A DNA stretch of 64,000 bases, from the NCBI GenBank assembly GCA_963771905.1, contig CAVYVI010000014.1, forward strand, positions 248,001-312,000. The letters run 5' to 3'. Below, piece by piece: positions 28,281 to 37,014 of this stretch; positions within the stretch are counted from its first letter, which is position 1; each line of letters opens with the position of its first letter. The position numbers and the translations under genes were made by a program. The notes under the pieces are model-generated. The model was not told where the DNA came from. It searched no databases and was given only the letters and a program-made list of their open reading frames with translations. Origin of the DNA: Palsa-147 sp963771905. GTDB lineage: Bacteria > Acidobacteriota > Terriglobia > Acidiferrales > UBA7541.

Positions 28281-29024
28281 ATGCGATTTTTGATCCTCAG
28301 CGACATTCACGCCAATATGTCGGGCCTCGAAGCGGCCCTGGCCGTAGCCGAAGGCCGCTGGGATCGCGCGGTTTGCCTGGGCGATATCGTCGGCTACGGT
28401 CCCGATCCGAATGAAGTGATCGATAAGATTCGCGCCATAGGTGCCCTCACGATCCGCGGAAATCACGACAAAGCCGGCAGTGGCATCGAGGACGCCAGCG
28501 ATTTCAATCCGGTCGCCCGCAGCGCCGCGATGTGGACGCGCGAGCAGCTTCGTCCCGAGAATCTGGACTATCTAGTGAAACTCCCGACGGGACCAGTCCA
28601 GCTCGACGGCATGTCATTCGTCCACGGCGCGCTGCGCGACGAAGACGAATACGTCTTCACGCAGGCCCAGGCGCTTGAGAACCTCCTCGAGGCGACCTCG
28701 CCGGTCACATTTTTCGGGCACACCCATTTGCAAGGCGGCTTTGTCCTGAGCGATACCCACGTCGAGGCCTTGCGCGTGAAGGTCCCCGCGGACGCGAGTT
28801 CCACCGACCTCGCGATCGAAGACGGGCCGACTTATCTCCTGAATCCGGGTTCGGTCGGCCAGCCGCGCGATGGAGATCCTCGCGCCGGGTTTGTGGTCGC
28901 CGACCTCGAACATAAAAAAGTGGAGTTCTGGCGCGTGGCGTACGATATCCCGGCGGTGCAAGCGCGCATGTCGCAAGCGCGGCTCCCGGAGGCGCTGGTC
29001 TTGCGGCTTTCCTTCGGTCGCTGA
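28281..29024 (+). CDS. YfcE/MJ0936-type metallophosphoesterase
   Basis: This 247-residue protein has the calcineurin-like metallophosphoesterase set: SDIHANMSG (residues 6-9), GDIVGYGPDPN, RGNHDKA, VHGALRDEDEY and GHTH near 154, covering both metal sites. ATG 28281 fits a MRFLILSDIHAN start; an AGGGA site lies 10 bases upstream and a TATAAT (28247-28252) behind it. Substrate is probably a phosphodiester or phosphomonoester, but unknown. The next gene begins 20 bases later, so they may be co-transcribed. Confidence 0.9.
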   Translation: MRFLILSDIHANMSGLEAALAVAEGRWDRAVCLGDIVGYGPDPNEVIDKIRAIGALTIRGNHDKAGSGIEDASDFNPVARSAAMWTREQLRPENLDYLVKLPTGPVQLDGMSFVHGALRDEDEYVFTQAQALENLLEATSPVTFFGHTHLQGGFVLSDTHVEALRVKVPADASSTDLAIEDGPTYLLNPGSVGQPRDGDPRAGFVVADLEHKKVEFWRVAYDIPAVQARMSQARLPEALVLRLSFGR

Positions 29025-29043
29025 GCGCGCGCAACACGTGGTC

Positions 29044-29529
29044 ATGGTCGATACGATTCAATCCGAAAAGAAAACAACGATTCCCGTCGCGCTCATCGCG
29101 GGTGCGGCCATCGTCCTGCTGATACTTGGCGGCGTCATTCTCGCCTCGCGCCTGACGCGGGGAAAAGGTCCCGCGGGCGAGCAGCATTTGCCTTTCGGCC
29201 CATCGGAGCAGTCCGTCGCGGAGCGAATTCATTTTCTCGAGCCGCAGATGGCGCGCGCGTCGAATTTTTTGAATCAGGAAGTCACGTATATCTCCGGGGT
29301 GGTCTCGAACGACGGCGTGACCGCCGTGCGCGACATCGAAGTCACGATGGAATTCCGCGATCCGTTCAACCAGGTAGTCTTGCGCGAAACGCGGCGTCTC
29401 TTCGGTCCGAACGCCGCGGTCCTCGGCGGCGGCCAGCGCCGTGATTATCAAGTCGCCCTCGAATACATCCCCGCGGAATGGAATCAGCAGTACCCTGTAA
29501 TGCACATCACCGGCGTTGCGCTTCAGTAG
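29044..29529 (+). CDS. Membrane-anchored FxLYD-like domain protein
   Basis: This 161-residue protein has one membrane helix (residues about 13-34, IPVALIAGAAIVLLILGGVILASR) and an external beta-sandwich domain: EVTYISGVVSNDGVTAVRDIEVTM and VLRETRRLF then QVALEYIPAEWNQQYPVMHI. The layout resembles FxLYD/DUF2393-type domains that follow a membrane anchor. Function unknown. It follows the phosphoesterase on the same strand by 20 bases, and the predicted nuclease gene begins 82 bases after its stop. Confidence 0.75.
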   Translation: MVDTIQSEKKTTIPVALIAGAAIVLLILGGVILASRLTRGKGPAGEQHLPFGPSEQSVAERIHFLEPQMARASNFLNQEVTYISGVVSNDGVTAVRDIEVTMEFRDPFNQVVLRETRRLFGPNAAVLGGGQRRDYQVALEYIPAEWNQQYPVMHITGVALQ

Positions 29530-29611
29530 TTTCCCGCTCAGTTTTTCCCCCTCAACCCTTCCTTGTACCAATATGCTTTCCGCTTCTCAGCAGGGAGATT
29601 GCCGCGCCGCC

Positions 29612-31111
29612 ATGAACGATTGGGCTCAACTCGAAATGACTCTTGACGAAATGACCGCCTCGGGAACCGTCGAAGTTCATGAAGACGGGGAATGGCTCGC
29701 CGAACTGACCGGCTTGCACTATGAACTGCGCCGGGCGGGAGAGCAGGCGCTCGTGCACCTCTGGTCGGAGGAACGCAATCTGGTCCGCCGAATCGTTCGC
29801 GTGGCCGAGCATTCCCCGCGGCGCATCATTTTCGAAGTGCAGCGATTCGGCCGGAATCGGCCGACGCGTCTCGAATTCCTCCGCACCGACGGTCCGCGCC
29901 GAAGCGGGCGCGTGAGCGTCGAGAAATTCCGCGCGCGCCTCGCTCGCATCCTCTCCGAGAATTTTTCGGATGCGAGAATCGATTCGCTCACAGCTTCGCC
30001 CGATCTCGAGCATTCCTTTTCGGGATTGTACGCGCGTGGTGTGATCTCCGAAGGCCGGCGCGCGTGGGCGGTTCTCGGTGCGCCCCCGGGCTCAAATGTG
30101 GCGGCGCTCGATGGCACGCTAACATTCGGTTTAGTTTGGCTCGATTGGGCGCGGAAGCATGCAGACCGTCGAGCGATCGAAGGGCTTCGGTTGTTTGTGC
30201 CCGAAGGCGCGGCGAAGGAGGTCCGCCATCGCACCAAGGCCCTCGGACCGGCTGCGCGCGTCGAGATTTTCGAGCTGCTTGAAAACGAGTCCCGCGTGCG
30301 CGCCGTGGATTTGACCGATACAGGCAATCTGCAAAGCTGGCTCGCGTCACGCCGCGAAATCGAAGGGACGCTCGGCGCGGCGAACGATGTTATCGAGCGC
30401 GTCCGGGCGATCAACGCCCGCGCCGCGGAACACATTGAGGCGGACGTGCGTTCCGGTGCCCATCTCGGCGTCCGTGAAGTCGCACTGCGGTTTCGGGGTC
30501 TCGAATTTGCGCGCTGGGCGGATGGCCAGCTCTCGATCGGTTTCGGCACCGCGCGGCGCGCCTGGAATCCCGCCGCCCCGGGCGTGCTCGAAAAGCTTCT
30601 CGCCGATCTCGATCTTCATCGCAACAATTTCGCGAGCGAGACCTCGCACAAACTCTACCGCGCCGCGCCCGAGCGCTGGCTCGAAACCATCGTCCGCCGC
30701 GATCCGGCGCAGCTCGACGCACAGCTCGAACCCAATTTCCTGTATTCGCAGGTTCCTGCGCTTTCCTCGGGCGATCGCGGCGTAATCGATCTTCTCGGGG
30801 TCACGCGCCAACGCCGTCTTGTGGTTATCGAGCTGAAGGCATCCGAAGATATCCATCTGCCGCTGCAGGGAGTGGATTACTGGCTGCGCGTAAGGCAGCA
30901 TTTAAACCTCGGCGATTTCGCGCGCTACGGCTATTTCAACGGCGTCGAGCTCGACCCACGTCCACCCTTGCTTTGGCTTGTCGCGCCGGGCCTGCAATTT
31001 CATTCGACCGTAGAAATGGTTCTGAAATACCTCTCGCCAGAAATTCAAGTCACGCGGATTGGTCTCAACGAAAATTGGCGGCGCAGCTTGCAGGTCGTGT
31101 TTCGTCAATGA
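29612..31111 (+). CDS. Large protein with PD-(D/E)XK nuclease-like C-terminus
   Basis: This 499-residue protein has a C-terminal nuclease-like core: VIDLLGVTRQRRLVVIELKASED, with Asp (about 411), Glu and Lys in the D-xn-ExK order of PD-(D/E)XK enzymes, plus a preceding Glu-rich helix (RRDPAQLDAQLEPNF) and a following WLRVRQHLN helix. NucS-type (DUF91) enzymes look similar at this site. The first 380 residues are not recognised; they contain a beta-rich start (GTVEVHEDGEWLAELTG) and a RRxxFEVQRFGR part. I chose ATG 29612; an AGGGAG lies 14 bases upstream, and 29573 or 29516 would add residues. It may cleave or bind DNA, but that is inferred. Confidence 0.7.
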   Translation: MNDWAQLEMTLDEMTASGTVEVHEDGEWLAELTGLHYELRRAGEQALVHLWSEERNLVRRIVRVAEHSPRRIIFEVQRFGRNRPTRLEFLRTDGPRRSGRVSVEKFRARLARILSENFSDARIDSLTASPDLEHSFSGLYARGVISEGRRAWAVLGAPPGSNVAALDGTLTFGLVWLDWARKHADRRAIEGLRLFVPEGAAKEVRHRTKALGPAARVEIFELLENESRVRAVDLTDTGNLQSWLASRREIEGTLGAANDVIERVRAINARAAEHIEADVRSGAHLGVREVALRFRGLEFARWADGQLSIGFGTARRAWNPAAPGVLEKLLADLDLHRNNFASETSHKLYRAAPERWLETIVRRDPAQLDAQLEPNFLYSQVPALSSGDRGVIDLLGVTRQRRLVVIELKASEDIHLPLQGVDYWLRVRQHLNLGDFARYGYFNGVELDPRPPLLWLVAPGLQFHSTVEMVLKYLSPEIQVTRIGLNENWRRSLQVVFRQ

Positions 31112-31131
31112 AAGGCGGGTAGAAATAAGAA

Positions 31132-31166
31132 GGGAAGCAGCCTTGGGTTGCCCTGTGCTGCTTCCC
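31132..31166 (-). terminator. Terminator downstream of the HNH gene
   Basis: GGGAAGCAGC/GCTGCTTCCC is a perfect 10-bp stem with a 15-base loop. On the minus strand it is followed by TTCTTATTTCT. It sits between the convergent nuclease and HNH genes and may end transcription from both sides. Confidence 0.75.
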
Positions 31167-31211
31167 GGGGTGTGTCCTAGAAGTGATTTGTAAAGTTAGA
31201 TGCGGCGCAGC

Positions 31212-31240
31212 AAAAAAGGTTTCCTGAGAAAATTCAGGCC
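31212..31240 (-). terminator. Possible first terminator of the HNH gene
   Basis: On the minus strand CCTGA/TCAGG (5 bp, loop about 6) is followed after AAACC by a run of six T (31217-31212). It begins 11 bases past the stop of the HNH gene. The stem is short, so this is less sure than the hairpin at 31132-31166. Confidence 0.45.
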
Positions 31241-31250
31241 CGGGAGCGCC

Positions 31251-31886
31251 TCAATAGAAGAGGTACTTGCGCCACTTCTCATCCTTGTGGCCGATCAGCC
31301 GCATCAGCTGCCGCGACGTATGCAATGTGAATGGCCGCGGACGCCGCGCTAGTTTCAATCCCGCTTCTTCGGGAGTCCGGTCGCCCTTGCGATTGTTGCA
31401 TTCGTAGCAGCAAGCGACGAGATTCTCCCACGACGAATGCCCGCCGCGCGATCGCGGCATCACGTGGTCGAGGGTCAACTCCGACGCCGGAAGCGCACGG
31501 CCGCAGAACTGGCACGTATTCCGATCGCGCAGCAGAATATTTTTCCGCGAAAGCGCGCGGCTCTGCTGCGGGATGTGCCGGTAAGTCAGCAGCCGGATCA
31601 CCGAAGGCACCGACACCGCCCGCGAGCTGGAATGAACCTGCGTCGCGTGGATTTCTTCCGCCTGCGCCACGCCCTTCAGCATGAGAACCAGCGCGCGGCG
31701 AACCGCGGTGACATTGATGGGTTCGAATGTCGCGTTGAGGACTAGGACAGGCGCCTGCATCACCGACGGGCGCCTTGCGGGCGCCATGACGGCCCTGGAC
31801 CCGGACGCGTCCACTTGCGCCTGCGTCACACTGATTTTCGGCCGAGGACGCAAACCGTTCTTGAGCCGGTTGTCCATCAAAGCCAT
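31251..31886 (-). CDS. HNH endonuclease family protein
   Basis: This 211-residue protein has a C-terminal HNH domain: CQFCGRALP, LTLDHVMPRSRGGHSSWENLVACCYECNNRKGD, which carries both metal histidines, the Asn and the CxxC pairs of the structural zinc. The N-terminal 90 residues (VLVLNATFEPINVTAVRRALVLMLKG) form the small beta domain often found in this HNH subgroup. This subgroup is widespread in bacteria, but its target is unknown; restriction, repair or recombination are possible. Its 5' flank is AT-rich. It ends in one or two terminators. Confidence 0.9.
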   Translation of the reverse strand: MALMDNRLKNGLRPRPKISVTQAQVDASGSRAVMAPARRPSVMQAPVLVLNATFEPINVTAVRRALVLMLKGVAQAEEIHATQVHSSSRAVSVPSVIRLLTYRHIPQQSRALSRKNILLRDRNTCQFCGRALPASELTLDHVMPRSRGGHSSWENLVACCYECNNRKGDRTPEEAGLKLARRPRPFTLHTSRQLMRLIGHKDEKWRKYLFY

Positions 31887-31966
31887 CCTTTTCGCCCGTT
31901 TTTATGAATTACGCAATAATCCCGGGTTTAGGTTCTATTAAATTAAATTCTTACCGAAATTTCCAT

Positions 31967-32767
31967 CTACGAAGGCGCTTCGAAATTAGATGCGGTTGAC
32001 GGCGAGTCGGGTTCGAAGCCAGACAGTTCTGGTACCACCCTCGCCACGGTCACGCCGCAGACGCTGGCAGCACCCGCCGCCAACAGCGCCCTCGCGCAAG
32101 CATCGAGGGTCGCGCCAGTCGTAAATACATCATCTACCAGCAGAATACGTAACTTGTCAACTTTGACGCCTTGCCGGGTTTCGTAGGCGCCACGCACGGT
32201 CTCCCAGCGCTCACTCGACGTGAGTAGCAACCTCGGCGGACGAGGCTTCGTCCGTACCAGCAGAAAGCCACCCAGCTTCAATCCCAGACGCCTTGCCAGG
32301 GGTCGAGCGATTAATTCGGCCTGGTTGTAGCCGCGCTCGCGAAGGCGTGCCGGGTGCAACGGTACTGGAACCACGACATCGAACTCACGCCCCGGAAAGT
32401 CTTCGCGCACAATGGATTCCAGTCGCGCTGCAAACCACGCGCCCATCCGCGTCACCGCGTCGTACTTCAGCAGAACTACGGCGCCGCCGACGATATCGTT
32501 ATAGACGCTGTAGCTTCTCGTTCGCTCAAACGAATACGTCCCTTTGCGACATTCGAAACATAGCGGTTCGAGGGCTTCCATCGCCACCGCCGACGCAAAC
32601 GGTCTTCCGCATAGTTCGCATTTTGCGCCTCGGATGGGCTGAATTTCTGCGAGGCATTCCTGGCAGATCGGAATCAGCGTGGCACTCGCGAGCGTCTCTC
32701 CGCAAATCCGGCATGGCGCCGGAAAGAAAACGGCCGCGAGCGCGTCGAGAGTGTCTTTGAGGAGCAC
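31967..32767 (-). CDS. comF: ComF-type phosphoribosyltransferase-like protein
   Basis: This 266-residue protein has the ComF layout: an N-terminal zinc ribbon with four CxxC-type pairs (CRICG, CQEC, CELCG, CFEC) at about residues 18-76, and a C-terminal phosphoribosyltransferase domain (VVVPVPLHPARLRERGYNQAELIARPLA, ILLVDDVFTTGATLDACARAL, the PRPP loop). ComF helps pull single-stranded DNA into the cytoplasm during natural transformation. No other com gene lies nearby. It is on the minus strand after dksA, across a gap of about 150 bases. Confidence 0.92.
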   Translation of the reverse strand: MLLKDTLDALAAVFFPAPCRICGETLASATLIPICQECLAEIQPIRGAKCELCGRPFASAVAMEALEPLCFECRKGTYSFERTRSYSVYNDIVGGAVVLLKYDAVTRMGAWFAARLESIVREDFPGREFDVVVPVPLHPARLRERGYNQAELIARPLARRLGLKLGGFLLVRTKPRPPRLLLTSSERWETVRGAYETRQGVKVDKLRILLVDDVFTTGATLDACARALLAAGAASVCGVTVARVVPELSGFEPDSPSTASNFEAPS

Positions 32768-32915
32768 GAGCGCAGTTCCGCGGGTGCGGAATTGCTGGAG
32801 ATTTTAATCCAGTCGGCTGTCGGGTTGTATCCGGGAGACTACGGAGAATCCGGAGGTGATCCCGCATGCTCGGAACTGCGTGATCTCTCCGCCGCTGCGC
32901 CAGGCAGCCGCAGTA

Positions 32916-33269
32916 TCAAAGCATTCCTTGTTCCTGCTTTTCCTGGCACACCAGGCAATACCGCGTCCACGGCACTGCTTCCAGCCGCTTCTGCTGTAGC
33001 TCCTCGTGACACTGAATGCACTCGCCGAACGCATCGGTTCTCATGCGCTTGAGCGCGTCCTCAACGAGTTGCAGAAGCCCGCGTTCATTGTGAGTCTGGC
33101 CGAACAGGAATTCCTTGGTGTACGAGTTGGCCGCCTTGTCGGCCAGATCCACCGTGGGATCTTCATCCGCTTCGCGGCCTTCTTGCTCGGTCCGGGCGAT
33201 CGCCTTCAGCAGTTCTTCCCGTCGCGTTTGCAGTTTCTTTCTGTAGTATTCGAGCCGTTTCTTGTCCAT
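32916..33269 (-). CDS. DksA/TraR-type zinc-finger transcription factor
   Basis: This 117-residue protein has an N-terminal coiled coil (KKRLEYYRKKLQTRREELLKAIARTEQ), a DxxDxA-like acidic tip (EDPTVDLADKAANS) and a C-terminal C4 zinc finger, with FGECIQCHEELQQKRLEAVPWTRYCLVCQ. DksA-type proteins enter the secondary channel of RNA polymerase and act with ppGpp on stable-RNA and stress promoters. The tip acidic residues suggest function. It has its own strong promoter at 33314-33342 and is monocistronic. Confidence 0.92.
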   Translation of the reverse strand: MDKKRLEYYRKKLQTRREELLKAIARTEQEGREADEDPTVDLADKAANSYTKEFLFGQTHNERGLLQLVEDALKRMRTDAFGECIQCHEELQQKRLEAVPWTRYCLVCQEKQEQGML

Positions 33270-33313
33270 GTCGGAGTCCTAAGTGAGCTCCAAAGGCCCA
33301 CCCAAATCAGGTT

Positions 33314-33342
33314 ATTGTACGGGTCGCGTGGAGCGCTGTCAA
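33314..33342 (-). promoter_or_regulatory. Strong sigma-70-like promoter of the DksA-type gene
   Basis: On the minus strand TTGACA (33342-33337) and TACAAT (33319-33314) are separated by 17 bases, ending 45 bases before the ATG at 33269. Confidence 0.75.
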
Positions 33343-33458
33343 ATCCGGTGCGTATGGCAGGTTCGACAAATCGCAACAGCAACGACCGTCGCGCAACACT
33401 TTTGCCGCGTCAACATCTGATGCAGCTTCGCCGAAAAGGGTTCTCCGAACCGCAAGGT

Positions 33459-33475
33459 AACGGATCCGATCCGTT
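33459..33475. repeat. 17-bp perfect palindrome, AACGGATC-C-GATCCGTT
   Basis: Eight bases on each side of a single central C are exact complements. It lies 36 bases past the CPBP stop and 117 bases upstream of the dksA promoter. The single-base centre disfavours a hairpin, so an operator or methylation-related site is more likely than a terminator. Confidence 0.4.
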
Positions 33476-33510
33476 TCCTGCGACGATGACTCGAAGAATT
33501 TTCGCGCTAA

Positions 33511-34452
33511 CTATTTGCGTTTTGCCGGATACATTCGATCGAAAACCAGGAAAAGCAGAATCATCGTGAGGAAACAGAATAAGCTTCCTTCGGGGCCAAC
33601 GGTGCCACCCGTAATCCAGCGCGCGCCATGCAACAGGGAATGGGAAAGCGAGCCGGCCGTTGTCGTGCCGCTGTTCGGGACGGAATAGAGAAACGTCTCA
33701 CCCCAGTCGAAGCTGCAATGCATTCCGATCGCGAACCAGAGATTGCCCGTGCGGCGAAGGGTCAGGCAGAAAAACATCGCGATCGTAAAAACGCTAAGGG
33801 CGCCGACGATTCCTTCGCCCCGATTGCTGAGATGGACGGCGCCAAAAAGCGCTGACAGAATCACCGCCGACCACCAGAAGCCGATCCCCGAACCGAGCGT
33901 GTATTGCAAATACCCACGGAATGTAAATTCCTCGAACACACCCACAATGAAAAATCCCACGAGCCATAAGAATCCATTCTTGTAAATCTCACTGCCCGTC
34001 GAGGCGAGTGTTCCGAATGAATAGCCATGCACTACGGCGATTAGCCCGACGAGCAGCGAAACCTCCGCGAGTCCCCACAGCATTCCTTGCCAGAAGGACT
34101 TGCCAAATGCCTGGCGGAGCGGGGTCCCATAAGCGTCGAACGGACGTTGCTCGATCACAGACATGATTCCCGCAGAAGCCAGCACGACGATTGCGACTGA
34201 AGCCTCACTCAGAATCAGTCCGAGCGGGGCTAGCTGGCCCCTTTGAAGCCCGCCAACAGCGTGCAGGAAAAAGGGAATATGCCGCAGGAGCCCCTGCACG
34301 GCCACGCCGATGCCTACGACGAGCACGATGTAGATTGATATTCGCCAGCCTGCGCGCAATCCGTTCGAGCCCATAAAAATGTCGCCGCTGCGCGGCGGGT
34401 TCGATGCCGGTGTACTGCCCGGCGAGAGATTCGGATCACCGAATGAGTTCAT
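33511..34452 (-). CDS. CPBP-family intramembrane metalloprotease
   Basis: This 313-residue protein has about eight membrane helices and the CPBP (Abi/Rce1) motifs: EEFTFRGYLQYTL near residue 167 (EExxxR) and ALFGAVHLSN near 200 (FxxxH), which form the metal site in the membrane. Such proteases may process peptides or lipidated proteins, often linked to bacteriocin immunity. The N-terminus is Pro/Ser rich. It is divergent from the PDH operon and upstream of the DksA-type gene. Confidence 0.9.
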   Translation of the reverse strand: MNSFGDPNLSPGSTPASNPPRSGDIFMGSNGLRAGWRISIYIVLVVGIGVAVQGLLRHIPFFLHAVGGLQRGQLAPLGLILSEASVAIVVLASAGIMSVIEQRPFDAYGTPLRQAFGKSFWQGMLWGLAEVSLLVGLIAVVHGYSFGTLASTGSEIYKNGFLWLVGFFIVGVFEEFTFRGYLQYTLGSGIGFWWSAVILSALFGAVHLSNRGEGIVGALSVFTIAMFFCLTLRRTGNLWFAIGMHCSFDWGETFLYSVPNSGTTTAGSLSHSLLHGARWITGGTVGPEGSLFCFLTMILLFLVFDRMYPAKRK

Positions 34453-34786
34453 GGATGCTGTCTTCTCCTCGAAAGCCTACGCACGGCTCGGATGGGAAAT
34501 CGGGCACATTGTTCACGTTCCGTTGGACGCCTTCGCGGCGCCTTCGATAGCGCCGCGTCCTACCACCTCGCGCCCCAAAAGCCTTCGCAGCATACCTCGC
34601 GTGGCCCCCAGGGGGAAGCGCGGGGGCGTGGTTGCAGCAGCGGTACGCCGCTGATAGAATTGCAAGTCTGCACGAGTCGATCGGCCGACGCAGGCAGTTC
34701 CGGCAACGCGCAGTGCCGTTGTCACTGCACGCCACGAATCGCACGGGCCCGCCCGCGGGTCGCGCGAGCCATCAGGGAGGGTCAGC
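34453..34786. other. Divergent intergenic region with the PDH operon promoter
   Basis: This 334-bp region separates the CPBP gene from lpdA. Apart from the promoter at 34632-34660 I see no gene, and only weak GC-rich hairpins. The leader from the promoter to lpdA is about 120 bases. Confidence 0.5.
34632..34660 (+). promoter_or_regulatory. Promoter of the PDH operon with operator-like spacer
   Basis: TTGCAG at 34632-34637 and TAGAAT at 34655-34660 are 17 bases apart. The spacer contains the inverted repeat CAGCGG-TACG-CCGCTG (34638-34653), a place where MerR-like activators or repressors often bind. Confidence 0.5.
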
Positions 34787-36184
34787 TTGGCAAAGTACGA
34801 TCTCGTCATTATCGGCAGCGGGCCGGGCGGTTACGTCGCGGCGATTCGCGCCGGACAATGGGGCTTGAAGACACTTGTCGTCGAGAAGGACAGCTACCTC
34901 GGCGGAACGTGTCTCCACATCGGGTGTATTCCCACCAAAGTACTTTTGTATCACGCCGAACTTTACGACAATTTCCAGCGCGCCGCCGAATTCGGGTTTG
35001 AAGTGAAAGACGTCAAGGTCAACTGGAACGCGATTCTCGATCGTAAGCAGAAAATCGTCAATAAACACGCCAAGGGCATCGAATTTCTTTTTCGCAAGAA
35101 CAAAGTTGAGTCCATGACCGGCTGGGGACGCATCGCCGGCCCTGGGCGTGTGTCCGTCGAAAAAGACGGCAAGAAAACCGAAATCGAAACGAACTACACC
35201 ATGCTGGCGACCGGCTCGGATGCCCGCACGATTCCCGGCGTCGAGATCGACGGCAAAACCATCCTGACGAATCGCGAGATCTTGCTCCTGCCGCAGATTC
35301 CGAAATCCCTCGTCGTTGTCGGTGCGGGCGCCGTGGGCGTCGAATTCGCCTCGATTTATCGCTCCTTCGGCGCGGAAGTCACAATTCTGGAAATGCTGCC
35401 GCGCGCCGTGCCTCTCGAAGACGAGGAAATTTCGGCCGAGCTCCAAAAAGCGTTCAAAAAACGCGGCATTCGCATTGAAACCGAAGCGAAGGTCGAGTCC
35501 GTAAAGAAAGACGCCACAGGCGCCACGGTCGTTTTCAAGGATAAATCCGGGAACTCCGAAACGCTTGCGGCCGAAAAAGTGTTGATGGCCGTCGGGCGCC
35601 GGCCGCTCACCGAGAATTGCGGCCTCGAAAAAACCGCCGCGAAAGTCGAGCGCGGCTTCGTGCACACCAACGGCTACATGGAGACAGCCGAGCCGCGATT
35701 GTTCGCGATTGGCGACATCGTCGCCGGGCAGCCGCAACTCGCACACGCAGCGTCGATGGAAGGCATTATTGCCGTCGGAAGAATGGCCGGCAAGGACGTT
35801 CAACCGTTCAATCGTTTGCGCTGCCCGAACGCAACCTACTGCGAGCCGCAAATCGGTTCGATTGGCATGACCGAGAAACAAGCGCGCGACGCAGGCATCA
35901 AGATCAAGACCGGCAAGTTTCCGTTCCTTGCCAACAGCAAGGCGTCGATCATCGGCCATCACGACGGCTTCATCAAAGTCGTGGCCGAGGAGAAGTACGG
36001 CGAAATTTTGGGCGTGCACGCCATCGGGCCACTCGCGACGGAAATCATCGCCGAGCCGGTGGCAGCGCTGGGGCTCGAAGCCACGCTCGACGACATGGCC
36101 GCAACGATCCACGCGCATCCCACGGTCTGGGAAGCGATGGGTGACGCGTTCAACGCCGTGCGCGGCCTTAGCATCAACGCATAA
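34787..36184 (+). CDS. lpdA: Dihydrolipoyl dehydrogenase (E3)
   Basis: This 465-residue flavoprotein has the FAD motif (LVIIGSGPGGYVAA, residues 5-15), the redox-active CLHIGC pair (about 42-47), NAD-binding VVGAGAVGVEFAS, and the C-terminal HAHPTVWEA His-Glu couple. It reoxidises dihydrolipoamide of the E2 subunit and reduces NAD. TTG 34787 follows AGGGAGGG by six bases. It is the first gene of a five-gene operon for the whole complex. Confidence 0.96.
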   Translation: MAKYDLVIIGSGPGGYVAAIRAGQWGLKTLVVEKDSYLGGTCLHIGCIPTKVLLYHAELYDNFQRAAEFGFEVKDVKVNWNAILDRKQKIVNKHAKGIEFLFRKNKVESMTGWGRIAGPGRVSVEKDGKKTEIETNYTMLATGSDARTIPGVEIDGKTILTNREILLLPQIPKSLVVVGAGAVGVEFASIYRSFGAEVTILEMLPRAVPLEDEEISAELQKAFKKRGIRIETEAKVESVKKDATGATVVFKDKSGNSETLAAEKVLMAVGRRPLTENCGLEKTAAKVERGFVHTNGYMETAEPRLFAIGDIVAGQPQLAHAASMEGIIAVGRMAGKDVQPFNRLRCPNATYCEPQIGSIGMTEKQARDAGIKIKTGKFPFLANSKASIIGHHDGFIKVVAEEKYGEILGVHAIGPLATEIIAEPVAALGLEATLDDMAATIHAHPTVWEAMGDAFNAVRGLSINA

Positions 36185-36203
36185 TCGGCTTGCCGGTCGG
36201 GAT

Positions 36204-36980
36204 ATGGACCGGCGAACACTCGACGTGATGAATTCTTCCAACGAATGCTGGGCGGTTGACCTCGGCCTCATGCCGTACGACGCGGCGTGCGAGCTGCAGC
36301 GCCGCGTTGTCGGCGAACGCAAGGCTGGGACGATTCCGGACGTGCTGCTCCTCTGCGAGCACCCGCATGTGATCACGCTCGGCCGCAACGGAAAACCGGA
36401 AAATCTGCGCGCATCGGATCGCGTGTTGCGCCAGATGCACGTCGAGTTTCATCCGACCGATCGCGGCGGAGACATCACCTATCACGGCCCGGGCCAAGTC
36501 GTCGGCTACCCGATTCTCGATCTCGTCGCACACCGCCGCGATGTCCGCTGGTACGTGCATCAGCTCGAAGAAGCCATGATTGGCGCGACGTCGGAATTTG
36601 GCATCGCCTCGCGCCGGATTGCCGAATGGCACGGTGTTTGGGTCGATGCGGCCTCGGGCCCCGGGAAGCTCGCGGCGCTCGGCGTGCATTTGAGCCGCTG
36701 GGTCACCTCGCACGGATTTGCGTATAACGTCGCGACCGACATGCGTTATTTCGACCTGATCGTGCCGTGCGGAATTTCCGGCAAGAGCGCGACATCGCTG
36801 GAACGATTGCTCGGACGCTGTGTCGACCCGCGCGAAGCGGCGGAGAAGCTCGTGCGGCAGTTTGGCGAAGTGTTCGGCCGGCAAATGATTCCAGTTTCGC
36901 GCGGCGAATTCGAAGATATTCTGCTCGAGCGCACCACGAACGCCGAGCCGCCGGATCGCGCATCGGCGCTCGTTCGATAA
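36204..36980 (+). CDS. lipB: Octanoyltransferase LipB
   Basis: This 258-residue protein transfers octanoyl groups from ACP to lipoyl domains. Signatures are RGGDITYHGPGQVVGYPILDL, the lysine in KLAALGVHLSRWVTSHGFAYNV and the catalytic Cys in LIVPCGISGKSATSL. ATG 36204 is preferred, 20 bases after lpdA; ATG 36228 is an alternative, and neither has a strong ribosome site. Its place between E3 and E1 genes couples cofactor attachment to the complex that uses it. Confidence 0.93.
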   Translation: MDRRTLDVMNSSNECWAVDLGLMPYDAACELQRRVVGERKAGTIPDVLLLCEHPHVITLGRNGKPENLRASDRVLRQMHVEFHPTDRGGDITYHGPGQVVGYPILDLVAHRRDVRWYVHQLEEAMIGATSEFGIASRRIAEWHGVWVDAASGPGKLAALGVHLSRWVTSHGFAYNVATDMRYFDLIVPCGISGKSATSLERLLGRCVDPREAAEKLVRQFGEVFGRQMIPVSRGEFEDILLERTTNAEPPDRASALVR

Positions 36981-37014
36981 CATGGAATCACAGGGCTAGG
37001 CAACGGAGTAACAA

